DNA from: Anabaena azotica FACHB-119
Lineage (GTDB): Bacteria; Cyanobacteriota; Cyanobacteriia; Cyanobacteriales; Nostocaceae
Assembly (NCBI RefSeq): GCF_014697625.1
Contig: NZ_JACJSG010000028.1
Coordinates: 1-64,000, forward strand
Direction: 5' to 3'
Length of the DNA stretch: 64,000 nt
Shown here: positions 1 through 8,222 of the stretch, piece after piece
Layout: each line of letters begins with the position of its first letter
Position numbering within the stretch: the first letter of the stretch is position 1
Notes under the pieces: generated by a model
What the model saw: only the letters and a program-made list of their open reading frames with translations
Databases searched by the model: none
What the model was told of the DNA's origin: nothing
Translations under genes and position numbers: made by a program

Positions 1-1
1 C

Positions 2-106
2 GGTACGCCGGAGGTTATCAAAAACGCCTGTGGAGAACTTGTAAGTCCTGAAGTAATTCCGGCAGAGATCGTTGAAGCAGGAATCACGCGACTTCAAGTC
101 CTGTGA
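2..106 (+). CDS. 3' end of an unidentified protein-coding gene (partial)
   Basis: The window opens inside an open frame that ends with TGA at 104-106 and reads ...GTPEVIKNACGELV...EIVEAGITRLQVL. Only 34 residues are visible and no domain can be named. The frame is continuous from the window edge and its composition looks coding, so it is probably the tail of a host gene lying to the left of the integrative element. A short chance frame cannot be excluded. Confidence 0.4.
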   Translation, partial: GTPEVIKNACGELVSPEVIPAEIVEAGITRLQVL

Positions 107-233
107 GGTTCAAACTTTAGCCAAATGTATATATTCATTGAAGGACAACAATACATAACTTAAGCACCAAAATTTTCTGTGAAGACTGGGTGTAGGGGGG
201 TATAACGGTTTTGAATACCGCCGACATTTGCTG

Positions 234-337
234 TTAAAATATCTCCTATGAGAGCCATAATTGAAAATCAAGTGCTATTTCTGCATCACGAGGACTTACC
301 AGAGTTTAAAAAAAGTGGTTCTGTACTTAGAAATTCA
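234..337 (+). repeat. Left copy of ~104-bp direct repeat (attL-like)
   Basis: Positions 234-337 match 2675-2778 at a constant offset of 2441 bases, with about half a dozen mismatches (for example t258/a and t306/c). The repeat covers the start codon and about 30 codons of the gene that is intact at 2689. Together with the recombinase gene between the copies, this is the arrangement expected for the left boundary of an integrated element, in which one copy is host-derived and the other was carried in. Confidence 0.7.
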
Positions 338-361
338 ACAAACGCTAAAATAAGGGTTTAG
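248..361 (+). pseudogene. Truncated duplicate of the 98-residue gene at 2689
   Basis: The frame starts at ATG 248 and reads MRAIIENQVLFLHHEDLPEF, then KKSGSVLRNS, before diverging and stopping at TAG 359-361 (37 codons). The first 30 residues equal those of the 2689 gene except for one K-to-I change and V-to-L near the break. It is the displaced 5' part of that gene, or a copy carried by the element, and is unlikely to make a functional protein. Confidence 0.6.
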
Positions 362-390
362 ATACCTGATTATTGGGTATTTCACCTCAA

Positions 391-411
391 TTGAGCCAAG
401 TTTGAGCCAAT
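391..411 (+). promoter_or_regulatory. Left arm-type recombinase site candidate
   Basis: TTGAGCCAAG followed by TTTGAGCCAA is a tandem ~10-bp motif that ends at the recombinase start codon. The same 21-base pattern recurs at 2593-2613 with one mismatch. Paired short direct repeats inside both ends of an integrated element resemble integrase arm-binding sites; this function is inferred. Confidence 0.45.
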
Positions 412-1810
412 GGATAAATCACTTAAGACTGTCAAAAGTAAAGCTAAGAAGGGGCAAGTAGCTGTTAGGCTAGACTCAGGTATTATAAGAGCCTGCTTTC
501 CTAGAACTCACTTTGCGGAGGAGAAGCAAGTAAAATTATCAACAGGTATATCTGTTACTGAAGGTTGGGAGGTTAAGGCAGGGCAACTACAGAGGCGGTT
601 ACAGATTGAGCTAGAGGAAGGTAAATTAAAAGACATTGAAGGTAACTTTAATCTAGTCAGATATAGGGAGATTCTAGAAGAGTATGGACTAAGGGCTAAG
701 TTGAGGTTAGTGGAGCCAGTTAATAACTCTAATGAAACTAAAATTGACTTAAGTTTGTTAGAGATATGGGATAGGTATTGTGAATATAGGAGACATTCAT
801 TAGCTGAGACTACCTATATATTAAAGATGAGGAGGCATTTTAGAAATGTGATAGAGAAGGGTATAACCTCTATAGGGGAGGATGGTAAGTTCACCCCTAT
901 AAGCTTCAGGCACTGGTTAATAACTAATGTAAACCTAGAAACTGCTAAGAATGTGCTGCAACATCTGAGCAGGGCGTATGACCTTGCAGTTTCCCAAGGC
1001 ATTGTTATTAAAAATATATTTAAAGGATTGGCTGATGAGGTTAATGTAAGGAGGAAAACTAAAGTTATTAAGCCAGATGAATATGTCAATGAAGATGTAG
1101 ATATCTTAGATAGGAATAAGGCATTTACCTGGGAAGAGGTAGAGGAGATAATTAACTTTATTCAAAATAATAGTAGAATAAGTCACTATTACTACTACAC
1201 AAAGTTTAAGTTCTTAACTGGGTGCAGACCAGGAGAAGCCTCAGCATTATGGTGGTCAGACATTAAGTGGGCTGATGAGTGTTTATTAATTAGAAGAACA
1301 TATAATGAACACTTGAAGATATTCAAGTCTACTAAAAATGAGACTATTAGAATGTTCCCTATGCCTAAAGATGGGGAATTATGGCAACTTATTAAATTAA
1401 TCCCTGAAGGTGAGCCTAATGAGGTAGTCTTCAAAAATAGGCAGGGTAAGGTGATAAGACCTACTAGCTTCTTTCATAGTTGGCATGGTCAGGATGGGAG
1501 CTTGGGTATAATTCCAACATTAATAAAGGAAGGTAAGGTTTCTAAATACTTACCCCCATACAATACTAGACATACCTTTATTAACCACCAGATTAATGAG
1601 GTTGGTATTGCTCCTCATATAGTTAATGCTTGGTGTGAGCATAGTGAGGAAATATCAAGAGAACATTACAGGCAGCTAGATTTGAAGATAACCCCTGGTT
1701 ACAAAAAAGAGAAGTCAGAGAGTCAATCAGTTAACTCAGAGATTGAGATTCTAAAGGAGCAATTGAAGAGGCAGCAGGAGCTAATTAATAGGCTCATGGA
1801 GGGGAGATAA
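410..1810 (+). CDS. Tyrosine recombinase / phage-type integrase
   Basis: This 466-residue protein should catalyse site-specific recombination of the surrounding element. The C-terminal catalytic domain shows the family residues: Arg273 in TGCRPGEASAL, Arg387-His388 in PPYNTRHTF (the first box-II position is Tyr rather than His), and the nucleophile Tyr420 in SREHYRQLD. Residues ~20-100 look like an arm-binding domain and ~120-220 like a SAM-like core-binding domain. The last ~30 residues form a charged helix (EILKEQLKRQQELINRLM). It begins at ATG 410 inside the TTGAGCCAA repeats, so it may be autoregulated. Codon use is AT-biased compared with the chromosomal genes nearby. It belongs to the same broad superfamily as heterocyst excisases such as XisA and XisC, but orthology to those is not claimed. 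Confidence 0.9.
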   Translation: MDKSLKTVKSKAKKGQVAVRLDSGIIRACFPRTHFAEEKQVKLSTGISVTEGWEVKAGQLQRRLQIELEEGKLKDIEGNFNLVRYREILEEYGLRAKLRLVEPVNNSNETKIDLSLLEIWDRYCEYRRHSLAETTYILKMRRHFRNVIEKGITSIGEDGKFTPISFRHWLITNVNLETAKNVLQHLSRAYDLAVSQGIVIKNIFKGLADEVNVRRKTKVIKPDEYVNEDVDILDRNKAFTWEEVEEIINFIQNNSRISHYYYYTKFKFLTGCRPGEASALWWSDIKWADECLLIRRTYNEHLKIFKSTKNETIRMFPMPKDGELWQLIKLIPEGEPNEVVFKNRQGKVIRPTSFFHSWHGQDGSLGIIPTLIKEGKVSKYLPPYNTRHTFINHQINEVGIAPHIVNAWCEHSEEISREHYRQLDLKITPGYKKEKSESQSVNSEIEILKEQLKRQQELINRLMEGR

Positions 1811-1880
1811 TCTAACCTATAAAGGCAATAAAAAAGAACCATTTAGATTGTTCTCTAAAGGGGTTTTATACTAATTAATG

Positions 1881-2258
1881 TCAAATACTATCTTTAATAA
1901 ATTTGAGGAGCCTACGTCTTTCCTTAATTCCTATCTTATTAATTCTACTCAGCATAATGACTACTTGGTTATAAGTTAAGAAATCCTCCTGAAAGATAAT
2001 CTCATCTTCTGCACCACCACCAGTTATAGTAAAGCTATACTCAACTTTAATACCTTGCTCAGTTTTAATCTTCTCCCAAGCTTTCATATAATACACATAA
2101 CCTAGCGCCATAACTAAGTCATAAGCATTAATATACTTACCTACAATCTCACCTTTATCATCAGTAGGGAAGCTAAAGTGAATAGGGGTGAGGTAGCCTT
2201 CTTTAGTTAGAAAGAACTCAGTGAACTCTCTAGCCTCATAAATATTTAACTGTTCCAT
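1881..2258 (-). CDS. Hypothetical protein carried by the integrative element
   Basis: A 125-residue frame from ATG 2258, beginning MEQLNIYEAREFTEFFLTKE, convergent with the recombinase. An upstream in-frame start at 2315 is possible, but the extension is hydrophobic and less plausible. The protein is mixed alpha/beta with a basic C-terminal stretch (KIGIKERRRLLKFIKD) and a GGGAEDE loop; no family is recognised. Its place as the only other gene in the element suggests an accessory role such as directionality, regulation or cargo, but nothing in the sequence decides this. Confidence 0.55.
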   Translation of the reverse strand: MEQLNIYEAREFTEFFLTKEGYLTPIHFSFPTDDKGEIVGKYINAYDLVMALGYVYYMKAWEKIKTEQGIKVEYSFTITGGGAEDEIIFQEDFLTYNQVVIMLSRINKIGIKERRRLLKFIKDSI

Positions 2259-2592
2259 AGTAGTTAATATAATTAATTTAATATCAATACCGTTGCCAAA
2301 ATAAACCCATATCAACTAAATCACCTACCTTAATTAGGCTTACAGACACTTCTATTAATACGTTTCCCTACATTTATCTATAAGTTAGTGGTAATTAACA
2401 TTAATATATCATTATGTAGTTATATAAGATAAGTACCTAACTTAGAACCTTACTTCTATAACCAACTATTCACTATGAGAACGGTGTTGTTATATCTCCC
2501 TATGTAGTTACTATATTGTTTTTAAATAGCGGCCCAGATTGGAATTTAAGGTGGCTAAGGTTCAGGCAGCTTAATTATAGTTCCCTAATATT

Positions 2593-2613
2593 TTGAGCCA
2601 ATTTTGAGCCAAT
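2593..2613 (+). promoter_or_regulatory. Right arm-type recombinase site candidate
   Basis: TTGAGCCAAT followed by TTTGAGCCAAT, the same orientation and spacing as 391-411 (20 of 21 bases). It lies about 60 bases inside the right direct repeat, mirroring the left copy, which lies about 55 bases inside the left repeat. Confidence 0.45.
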
Positions 2614-2674
2614 TTGCACCCACCCAACCTAAGTCAGCTACTATTTAAGTGTACATTATGTATTTTGCGATCGC

Positions 2675-2778
2675 TTAAAATATCTCCTATGAGAGCCAAA
2701 ATTGAAAATCAAGTGCTATTTCTGCATCACGAGGACTTACCAGAGTTCAAAAAAAGTGGTTCTGTAGTCAGGAATTCT
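2675..2778 (+). repeat. Right copy of ~104-bp direct repeat (attR-like)
   Basis: Matches 234-337. This copy continues into the full 98-residue gene at 2689, whereas the left copy diverges after ~30 codons, so the right copy is at the junction with intact host sequence downstream. A HIP1 site sits at its left edge (2667-2674). Confidence 0.7.
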
Positions 2779-2985
2779 TATTTTTGGGCGCTACGTTCAA
2801 TTGCAGGTAGGGCTTCGCGTTATCGTGATTGGGAATATGAAAAAGAAGTATGGCTAGCACTGGCGCGAATGCTGTTATCCTTTACAGAGTCGGGATATTT
2901 GGGTTATCGAGAAACTATATTAGAGTTTCCCTTATCACAAGGAGAAATTCCTGATGTGTTACGCAATGTCTCTACGTGGGAATAA
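2689..2985 (+). CDS. Hypothetical protein at the element's insertion site
   Basis: A 98-residue protein starting MRAKIENQVLFLHHEDLPEF, chosen at ATG 2689 because the duplicated copy at 248 preserves exactly this start. It contains an amphipathic central helix (YEKEVWLALARMLLSF). No family is recognised. Recombination within the repeat has given it a new upstream region (2600-2680) supplied by the element, while its probable original leader lies at 107-247. It may be a truncated or decaying gene, since the 77-codon frame that follows shows no homology that would extend it. Confidence 0.5.
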   Translation: MRAKIENQVLFLHHEDLPEFKKSGSVVRNSYFWALRSIAGRASRYRDWEYEKEVWLALARMLLSFTESGYLGYRETILEFPLSQGEIPDVLRNVSTWE

Positions 2986-3541
2986 CTTATGGTAGGGGAC
3001 AGGCGATAGATTCAACATCCGTTGACTATAAAGATTTTGTGATTACTCAGTGTCCTAACCCGCGCTCAATTTTTCTTTTGGGTGCTATCCTACTATCTTA
3101 TTTATTTGGTCTACTAGCTGGCGAAAACGGGTATGCTGACATCTTGCACCTTCTCAATAAGTTAGTGGCTCCCTGCACTCCCCACCCTACGAAATCATCA
3201 GGGTTTTGAAGCTCAGATTTTCGCAATAACAGAGTGGTGCAAGATATAAGCCTCCCACGGGAGCGTTCATCGCGCCCGCAAAATATGAAAGAAACACAAC
3301 TATTCCCTATTTTCTTGTTTCTGTCACCTGTCAAGAGTCACCTGTGTTTCTTGAAAGTTGTCAGTTATCAGTTATCAGTTATCAGTTATCAGCCTCCCAC
3401 GGGCGCAGTTAACGCTCCCGCAAAATATAAAAGAAACACAACTATTCCCTATTTTCTTGTTTCTGTAACCTGTAACCTGTCAAGAGTCACCTGTGTTTCT
3501 TGAAAGTTGTCCAACCTCACAAAATCGCGTTGCTCCCCCTG
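2986..3541. repeat. Intergenic region with two ~115-bp direct repeats and heptamers
   Basis: Copy 1 (3250-3362) and copy 2 (3392-3511) both begin GCCTCCCACGGG and end TTTCTTGAAAGTTGTC. Each holds an inner palindromic unit bounded by AAGAAACACA and TGTGTTTCTT. They are separated by a TTATCAG heptamer array (3361-3391). A related unit occurs inverted at 47968-48028. No convincing gene is seen between 2986 and 3541. Confidence 0.7.
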
Positions 3542-5872
3542 TCACCTGTCCCCTGACTTCCTTGGTAAAGTCACAATAAAAGTTGCGCCTTTGCCAATTC
3601 CAGGGCTTTGGGCTTGGACTGTACCACCGTGCAGTTCTACTAGGTGACGCACTAATCCTAATCCTAAGCCGAGTCCGCCGTGCGATCGCGTGCTGGAACC
3701 ATCGGCTTGACGGAAGTTTTCAAAGACGTAAGGGAGAAATTCGGGGGATATTCCTAACCCTGTGTCGATAACGCGGATTTGCACACAATTGTCTAGGCTT
3801 TGTAATTGTATGGTCACTTTGCCACCTGCGGATGTAAATTTGACGGCGTTGGCGACTAAATTCCAGATAATTTGTTGTATTCTGTTAGTATCACCCATAA
3901 TTACCCCAACGCTAGGGTCAAACTGGTATACCAGATGAATATCTTTGGCTTGGGCAGCTAGTCTGAGGTTATCAATTGTTGCTTCTATAACTGATATCAG
4001 TTCTACTGGTTGAGTATTTAGGTTCAGTTTCCCGCGAATAATTTGCGAGACATCTAAAATATCTTCAATCAGTTGTGCTAGGGATTTACTATTACGCTCG
4101 ATGGTTTCTAATGCTAGGGCGGTGGTATGGCTATCAAATGAGCGACTTTTGAGTAGCTGTGTCCAACCGAGTATGGCATTGAGGGGAGTACGCAGTTCGT
4201 GGGAGATTGTACCGAGAAACTCATCTTTGATCCGGTTGGCGGTTTCTGCGGCGCTGCGGGCTGCTTGTTCGCGGGCTAGGAGTTGTTCGCGTTCTTGTTC
4301 TACTTGTTTGCGATCGCTAATATCAATCATAAACCCATGCAGCAGGCTGGGCTTTTCTCCATCCCTCACCACATTCACGATGTCATACAGCCAAACAACT
4401 CTGCCATCCGCCGACAACATTCTATACTCAAATTCGTAGTTATCCACTAGCAAGGAGGACTCATAGCAATATTGCAGCGCCCAGTCCCGATCCTCTGGAT
4501 GGATGTGTTCATACCAAAAATCATGGGTGTACCAATCTGTCACAGGATAGCCTAAAATCTCCACACTTTGCGGCCCCACATAAGTAAAATTCCCTGTACA
4601 AGCATCGACTTCCCAAGGAATTACACGTACTTTTTCTGTTATTGTCCGTAATCTAGCTTCGCTGGCTTTCAGGGCTTTTTCTGCTTGTTTTTGTTCAGTA
4701 ATATCTGTCACTAAAGCCACAAAGCCTTCGACTTGTCCAGATTGATTGAATCGGGGAATGTAGGTAACTTTAAAATCGTGAATCATATCATGTTTATCAC
4801 GCACTTGACTTTCAAAAGTGATTTTTTCTCCTGACATGACGATTTTTATATAAGGCAAAATACGCTGATAAACAGATTCTCCTAAAATTTCTTTGATATG
4901 TTTGCCATAAGTTGCTGATACAGAAAGCCCAAACAATTCTTCATATCCTTTATTATTAAAACGATAGCGTTGTTCGGCATCAACATAGGAGATTAAAACA
5001 GGCACAGAATCGGTAATTAGTCGCAATTCATCTTCTCGTTGATGCAGTGTTTCTAATATTTGTTGCGTTTCCTGTAGTGCAGCTTGCTGTTTGCTAATAT
5101 CCAGTACAAAACCAATTACTTGTTGCTGTTGCTCATCTAAGAAAGCACTACCAATTAATACTGGAACACGGCTACCATCTTTGCAGATGTATTCCTTCTC
5201 AAAATGCTGACATACGCCTGATGTTTTCAGTTCATCAATGGAATTATTACTAACTTCTTCATATTCTGGAGGTGTCATCTGTCGCCATTGTATTAACCCG
5301 GCAACTAGCTCCTCCCGCGTATAGCCTACCATATTTAAAAAAGCTTGATTAGCTTCGGCGATCGCTCCGTTTATATCCGCTACAATTATGCCAATAATAT
5401 TGGACTCTGCCAACTTTTGAAACCTTTTATTACTGGTTTGTAGTTGTTGAGTAGTCGTTTCTAAACGCTCCTTGGCAAGACGTAACTCTGCATTTAGCCA
5501 GTTAATAAACGTTGCTATCAGCATGAACAAGCCTAAGCGGATGCTGTTGTCCATACTAGCAACAGATAGGGAATACACTGGTTCAAAGAAAAAGAAACTT
5601 ACGGTAACAATAGATAAAAAAGTAGCAAATAGCCCCATCCTAAAGCCACCATACCAGGAACTTACCGCTACAGCCGCAAAAAATAGTAAAAAAATAGTTG
5701 GTGATAATAGTGATCTAAATAATAGTGTCAGTAACCAAGCACCACTAACTGCGAACAATGCCACAGCGTAGGGTGCAAGCCGAGGGCGTATTCCTTTCAA
5801 CGTGGCTTCTCCTTCGATACCTCTAGCTAAAGCATTATTTCCAAAATTCTCCAGAAAATGCGATCGCTCCAA
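3542..5872 (-). CDS. Membrane sensor histidine kinase with three PAS domains
   Basis: A 776-residue kinase. Residues ~30-130 hold four closely spaced hydrophobic segments of the KdpD-like DUF4118 type, including VSSWYGGFRMG. Three PAS/PAC units follow at about 150-265, 285-395 and 405-525; the third has the PAS_3 features HPEDRDWA and YEFEYRML. The phosphoacceptor is His558 in ISHELRTPLNAILGW, and the ATP-binding domain has WNLVANAVKFT, VIDTGLGISP and GLGLGLGLV. There is no receiver domain, so a separate response regulator must be the partner; none is adjacent. The signal is unknown. A HIP1 site overlaps the first codons. Confidence 0.9.
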   Translation of the reverse strand: MERSHFLENFGNNALARGIEGEATLKGIRPRLAPYAVALFAVSGAWLLTLLFRSLLSPTIFLLFFAAVAVSSWYGGFRMGLFATFLSIVTVSFFFFEPVYSLSVASMDNSIRLGLFMLIATFINWLNAELRLAKERLETTTQQLQTSNKRFQKLAESNIIGIIVADINGAIAEANQAFLNMVGYTREELVAGLIQWRQMTPPEYEEVSNNSIDELKTSGVCQHFEKEYICKDGSRVPVLIGSAFLDEQQQQVIGFVLDISKQQAALQETQQILETLHQREDELRLITDSVPVLISYVDAEQRYRFNNKGYEELFGLSVSATYGKHIKEILGESVYQRILPYIKIVMSGEKITFESQVRDKHDMIHDFKVTYIPRFNQSGQVEGFVALVTDITEQKQAEKALKASEARLRTITEKVRVIPWEVDACTGNFTYVGPQSVEILGYPVTDWYTHDFWYEHIHPEDRDWALQYCYESSLLVDNYEFEYRMLSADGRVVWLYDIVNVVRDGEKPSLLHGFMIDISDRKQVEQEREQLLAREQAARSAAETANRIKDEFLGTISHELRTPLNAILGWTQLLKSRSFDSHTTALALETIERNSKSLAQLIEDILDVSQIIRGKLNLNTQPVELISVIEATIDNLRLAAQAKDIHLVYQFDPSVGVIMGDTNRIQQIIWNLVANAVKFTSAGGKVTIQLQSLDNCVQIRVIDTGLGISPEFLPYVFENFRQADGSSTRSHGGLGLGLGLVRHLVELHGGTVQAQSPGIGKGATFIVTLPRKSGDR

Positions 5873-6080
5873 ACCTATTTTGCCTTAGCTAAATCCATGA
5901 CTAACATTCACCCCTTCAGAATCTATCTAAAGAAATAACCGCTATAATATTCCACTCCTGTCTATATGAAAAGATAAAACCGATTGATAATTTTATTTAA
6001 AAATTATCTTACTGTTGTAACCAAAAAACCAAAAATTTGCCTTGTATAAAGCACAGAGTGACACAAAAAATCAAATATTT
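5873..6080. other. Intergenic region upstream of the kinase
   Basis: This AT-rich stretch probably holds the promoter of the leftward kinase gene; no clear box, hairpin or reading frame stands out. It runs into the repeat triplet at 6081. Confidence 0.4.
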
Positions 6081-6428
6081 GTAGTGGACTGGCAAGGCTA
6101 AAATGTTGCATTAGAGAATCAGTTTTATCGGCGTTCATCGGCGGTTTTTTATTTAAATCTAATGCACAAGTTTAGTCTAGACACGCCAGTAGTGGCGTGG
6201 CAAGCTTAAAATGTTGCATTAATTAACCACAGAGGCACAGAGACACAGAGGTTAGAGAGGAAACTTATTGCACTATTTTAGCCTTGCCACGCTAGTAGTG
6301 GCGTGACCGGACTAAAATGTGGCAATAGGTTTGGGGAAAATTGAACGCAGATGAACGCAGATGAACGCAGATGAACAAGATGATAGATTGTTGGCTAATG
6401 CACAAGTTTAGGCTTGCCACGCCAGTAG
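6081..6428. repeat. Tandem triplet of a palindromic (MITE-like) repeat
   Basis: Three head-to-tail units at about 6081-6192, 6190-6298 and 6295-6428 share GTAG at each junction. Each starts with GTAGTGG(A/C)(C/G)TGRC..., has TAAAATGTKGCA near the left end and TAATGCAC or TTGCAC...TTTAG...GCCAGTAG near the right, so the ends are imperfect inverted repeats. The third unit contains GAACGCAGAT repeated three times. The second instead contains the CACAGAGG-type repeat, and the first a short CGGCGTTCATCGGCGG segment. Related copies occur at 10225-10615 and 45555-45677. Confidence 0.8.
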
Positions 6429-6668
6429 GCTGGGCGATGACCACCACATCCAAGCTTTGCTAGGCTAGGATTCCATGTAATAAATTACACAACCATACAA
6501 GATATCTCTTCCCTAGCCTCCAGCCTCTAACCTCTAACCCCTATATAGTGATGCACTTTTTAGGTTATTAGTAATCAAGGGACTAGCCCTTAACTACTCA
6601 AGATAAATTACCACAATATAGAATAACCTCCCAGTCCCCAATCCCCAGTCCCCAGTCCCCAATTCCCA

Positions 6669-8222
6669 ATGCCTCGCACACCCACCTTAACTTACGATCG
6701 CGGTACACTGATTTTGCATCCACCACCACGCGGTAAAGCCTGGATGGACTTTGCTACATGGGATGATAGGGTGGAGAAGTTTCGCATCCCCGCCATGAAA
6801 TACCGTGCTGTAGTAGAAGCACTGCAAGCGGAAGATGTGTACTTTATCGATGAAGCCAAGCAATTCTACCCCATAGACTTGGTTGCGAGTATGGAAATGG
6901 AACCCTACGCGCATCAGAGTGAGGCGTTAGCGGCTTGGAAACTGGCGGGTAGACAGGGGGTAGTAGTATTACCGACGGCGGCGGGAAAGACTTATTTGGC
7001 ACAGATGGCGATGCAGGCGACACCACGCACTACCCTCATTGTTGTGCCGACATTAGATTTAATGCACCAATGGTATGCTCATTTGGTAGCGGCGTTTCCC
7101 GATGCTGAGGTGGGGTTATTGGGGGGTGGTTCGCGGGATAAGTCGCCTATTTTGGTAGCTACTTATGATAGTGCAGCCATCCACGCCGAAGCTTTGGGTA
7201 GTCAATATGCTTTGATTGTGTTTGATGAATGCCATCATCTACCTACAGATTTTAACAAAGTGATTGCCGAATATGCGATCGCCCCCTATCGCCTGGGACT
7301 TTCCGCCACCCCAGAACGCACCGATGGGAAACACGCTGATTTGAATATTCTCATTGGACAAGAAGTATATCGCAAACGTGCCGAAGATTTGGCGGGAAAG
7401 GCGTTAGCTGAACATGAAATTGTCCAAATTAAGGTGAAATTATCACAGCATGAACGGGAAAGATACAACGAGTTAATTCAACTCCGCAACGATTTCTTAC
7501 GCCAATCAAAGATATCCTTGGGGAGTATCCAAGGTTGGCAAATGTTTGTGCAAATGAGTGCGCGATCGCAACCTGGACGTAGAGCTATGTTAGCGCATCG
7601 TGAAGCCAAAGAAATCGCATTAGGTACGGATAGTAAGTTAAGAATTTTAGCTAATTTACTCGCCAAACATTATCCAGAACGGGTGTTAATTTTCACGGCT
7701 GATAATGCCACCGTTTATAAAATATCTCAAGATATGCTTATTCCGGCAATTACTCATCAAACACCAGTTAAAGAACGCCACGAAATCTTAACTAAATTTC
7801 GCCAAGGTGAATATAATACCTTAGTTGCTTCCCATGTGTTGAATGAAGGCGTTGATGTACCCGCCGCTTCCATTGCTATTATTTTATCTGGTACAGGCTC
7901 AACTAGAGAATATATTCAACGTTTGGGGAGAGTTTTACGTAAGGGAAATATTCAAGATAAACAAGCGATTTTATATGAAGTGATAGCAGAAGATACTAGT
8001 GAAGAAAATACTTCTGCCAGAAGAAGGGGTGAGGAAAGACAAGGAAAATTACAAGTTATTTATGGCAGTGGGAAAGGAACCACAGCGAAAGCTGCCGAAC
8101 AAATTGAGATAAATTATAAAGTCGATAATCCAAAAACCAACAACCAGGGAAATGCTACCTACGGAACTACTAAGCCACCGTCTCAACGGCGAAGAAATAA
8201 TACCAAAAAGACTGAAGATTGA
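6669..8222 (+). CDS. XPB-type superfamily 2 DNA helicase
   Basis: A 517-residue ATP-dependent DNA helicase of the bacterial/archaeal XPB (RAD25) type. Motifs seen: Q-type YAHQSEALAAW (~80-90), Walker A LPTAAGKT (101-108), DECHH (186-190), LSATPERTDG (211-220; RTD stands where XPB proteins have the RED motif), DVPAASIAI (~396-404) and QRLGRVLR (417-424). The last ~60 residues are charged and low in complexity (RRRGEERQ, RRRNNTKKTED). XPB partners the Bax1 nuclease in nucleotide-excision-type repair in archaea, and here the next gene is that nuclease, overlapping by 71 bases. The start at 6669 follows a run of CCCAATC heptamers. A role in bacterial repair or defence is inferred. Confidence 0.85.
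   Translation: MPRTPTLTYDRGTLILHPPPRGKAWMDFATWDDRVEKFRIPAMKYRAVVEALQAEDVYFIDEAKQFYPIDLVASMEMEPYAHQSEALAAWKLAGRQGVVVLPTAAGKTYLAQMAMQATPRTTLIVVPTLDLMHQWYAHLVAAFPDAEVGLLGGGSRDKSPILVATYDSAAIHAEALGSQYALIVFDECHHLPTDFNKVIAEYAIAPYRLGLSATPERTDGKHADLNILIGQEVYRKRAEDLAGKALAEHEIVQIKVKLSQHERERYNELIQLRNDFLRQSKISLGSIQGWQMFVQMSARSQPGRRAMLAHREAKEIALGTDSKLRILANLLAKHYPERVLIFTADNATVYKISQDMLIPAITHQTPVKERHEILTKFRQGEYNTLVASHVLNEGVDVPAASIAIILSGTGSTREYIQRLGRVLRKGNIQDKQAILYEVIAEDTSEENTSARRRGEERQGKLQVIYGSGKGTTAKAAEQIEINYKVDNPKTNNQGNATYGTTKPPSQRRRNNTKKTED

Larger units (their letters stand above)
338..2674 (+). mobile_element. Small integrative element with tyrosine recombinase
   Basis: The ~2.3-kb segment between the two direct repeats contains only a tyrosine recombinase gene and one convergent unknown gene. 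It is AT-rich and favours codons such as TTA, AGG and AGA. It has no HIP1 octamer, although these are frequent elsewhere; the first is at 2667, at the right edge. Paired copies of a tandem TTGAGCCAA motif lie just inside both ends. The composition and architecture point to horizontally acquired DNA. Whether it still excises cannot be seen. Confidence 0.7.

Noticed and set aside
2976..3209. 77-codon frame after the element
   Set aside because: No motif, no ribosome-binding site, and its start overlaps the previous gene's end; likely chance.
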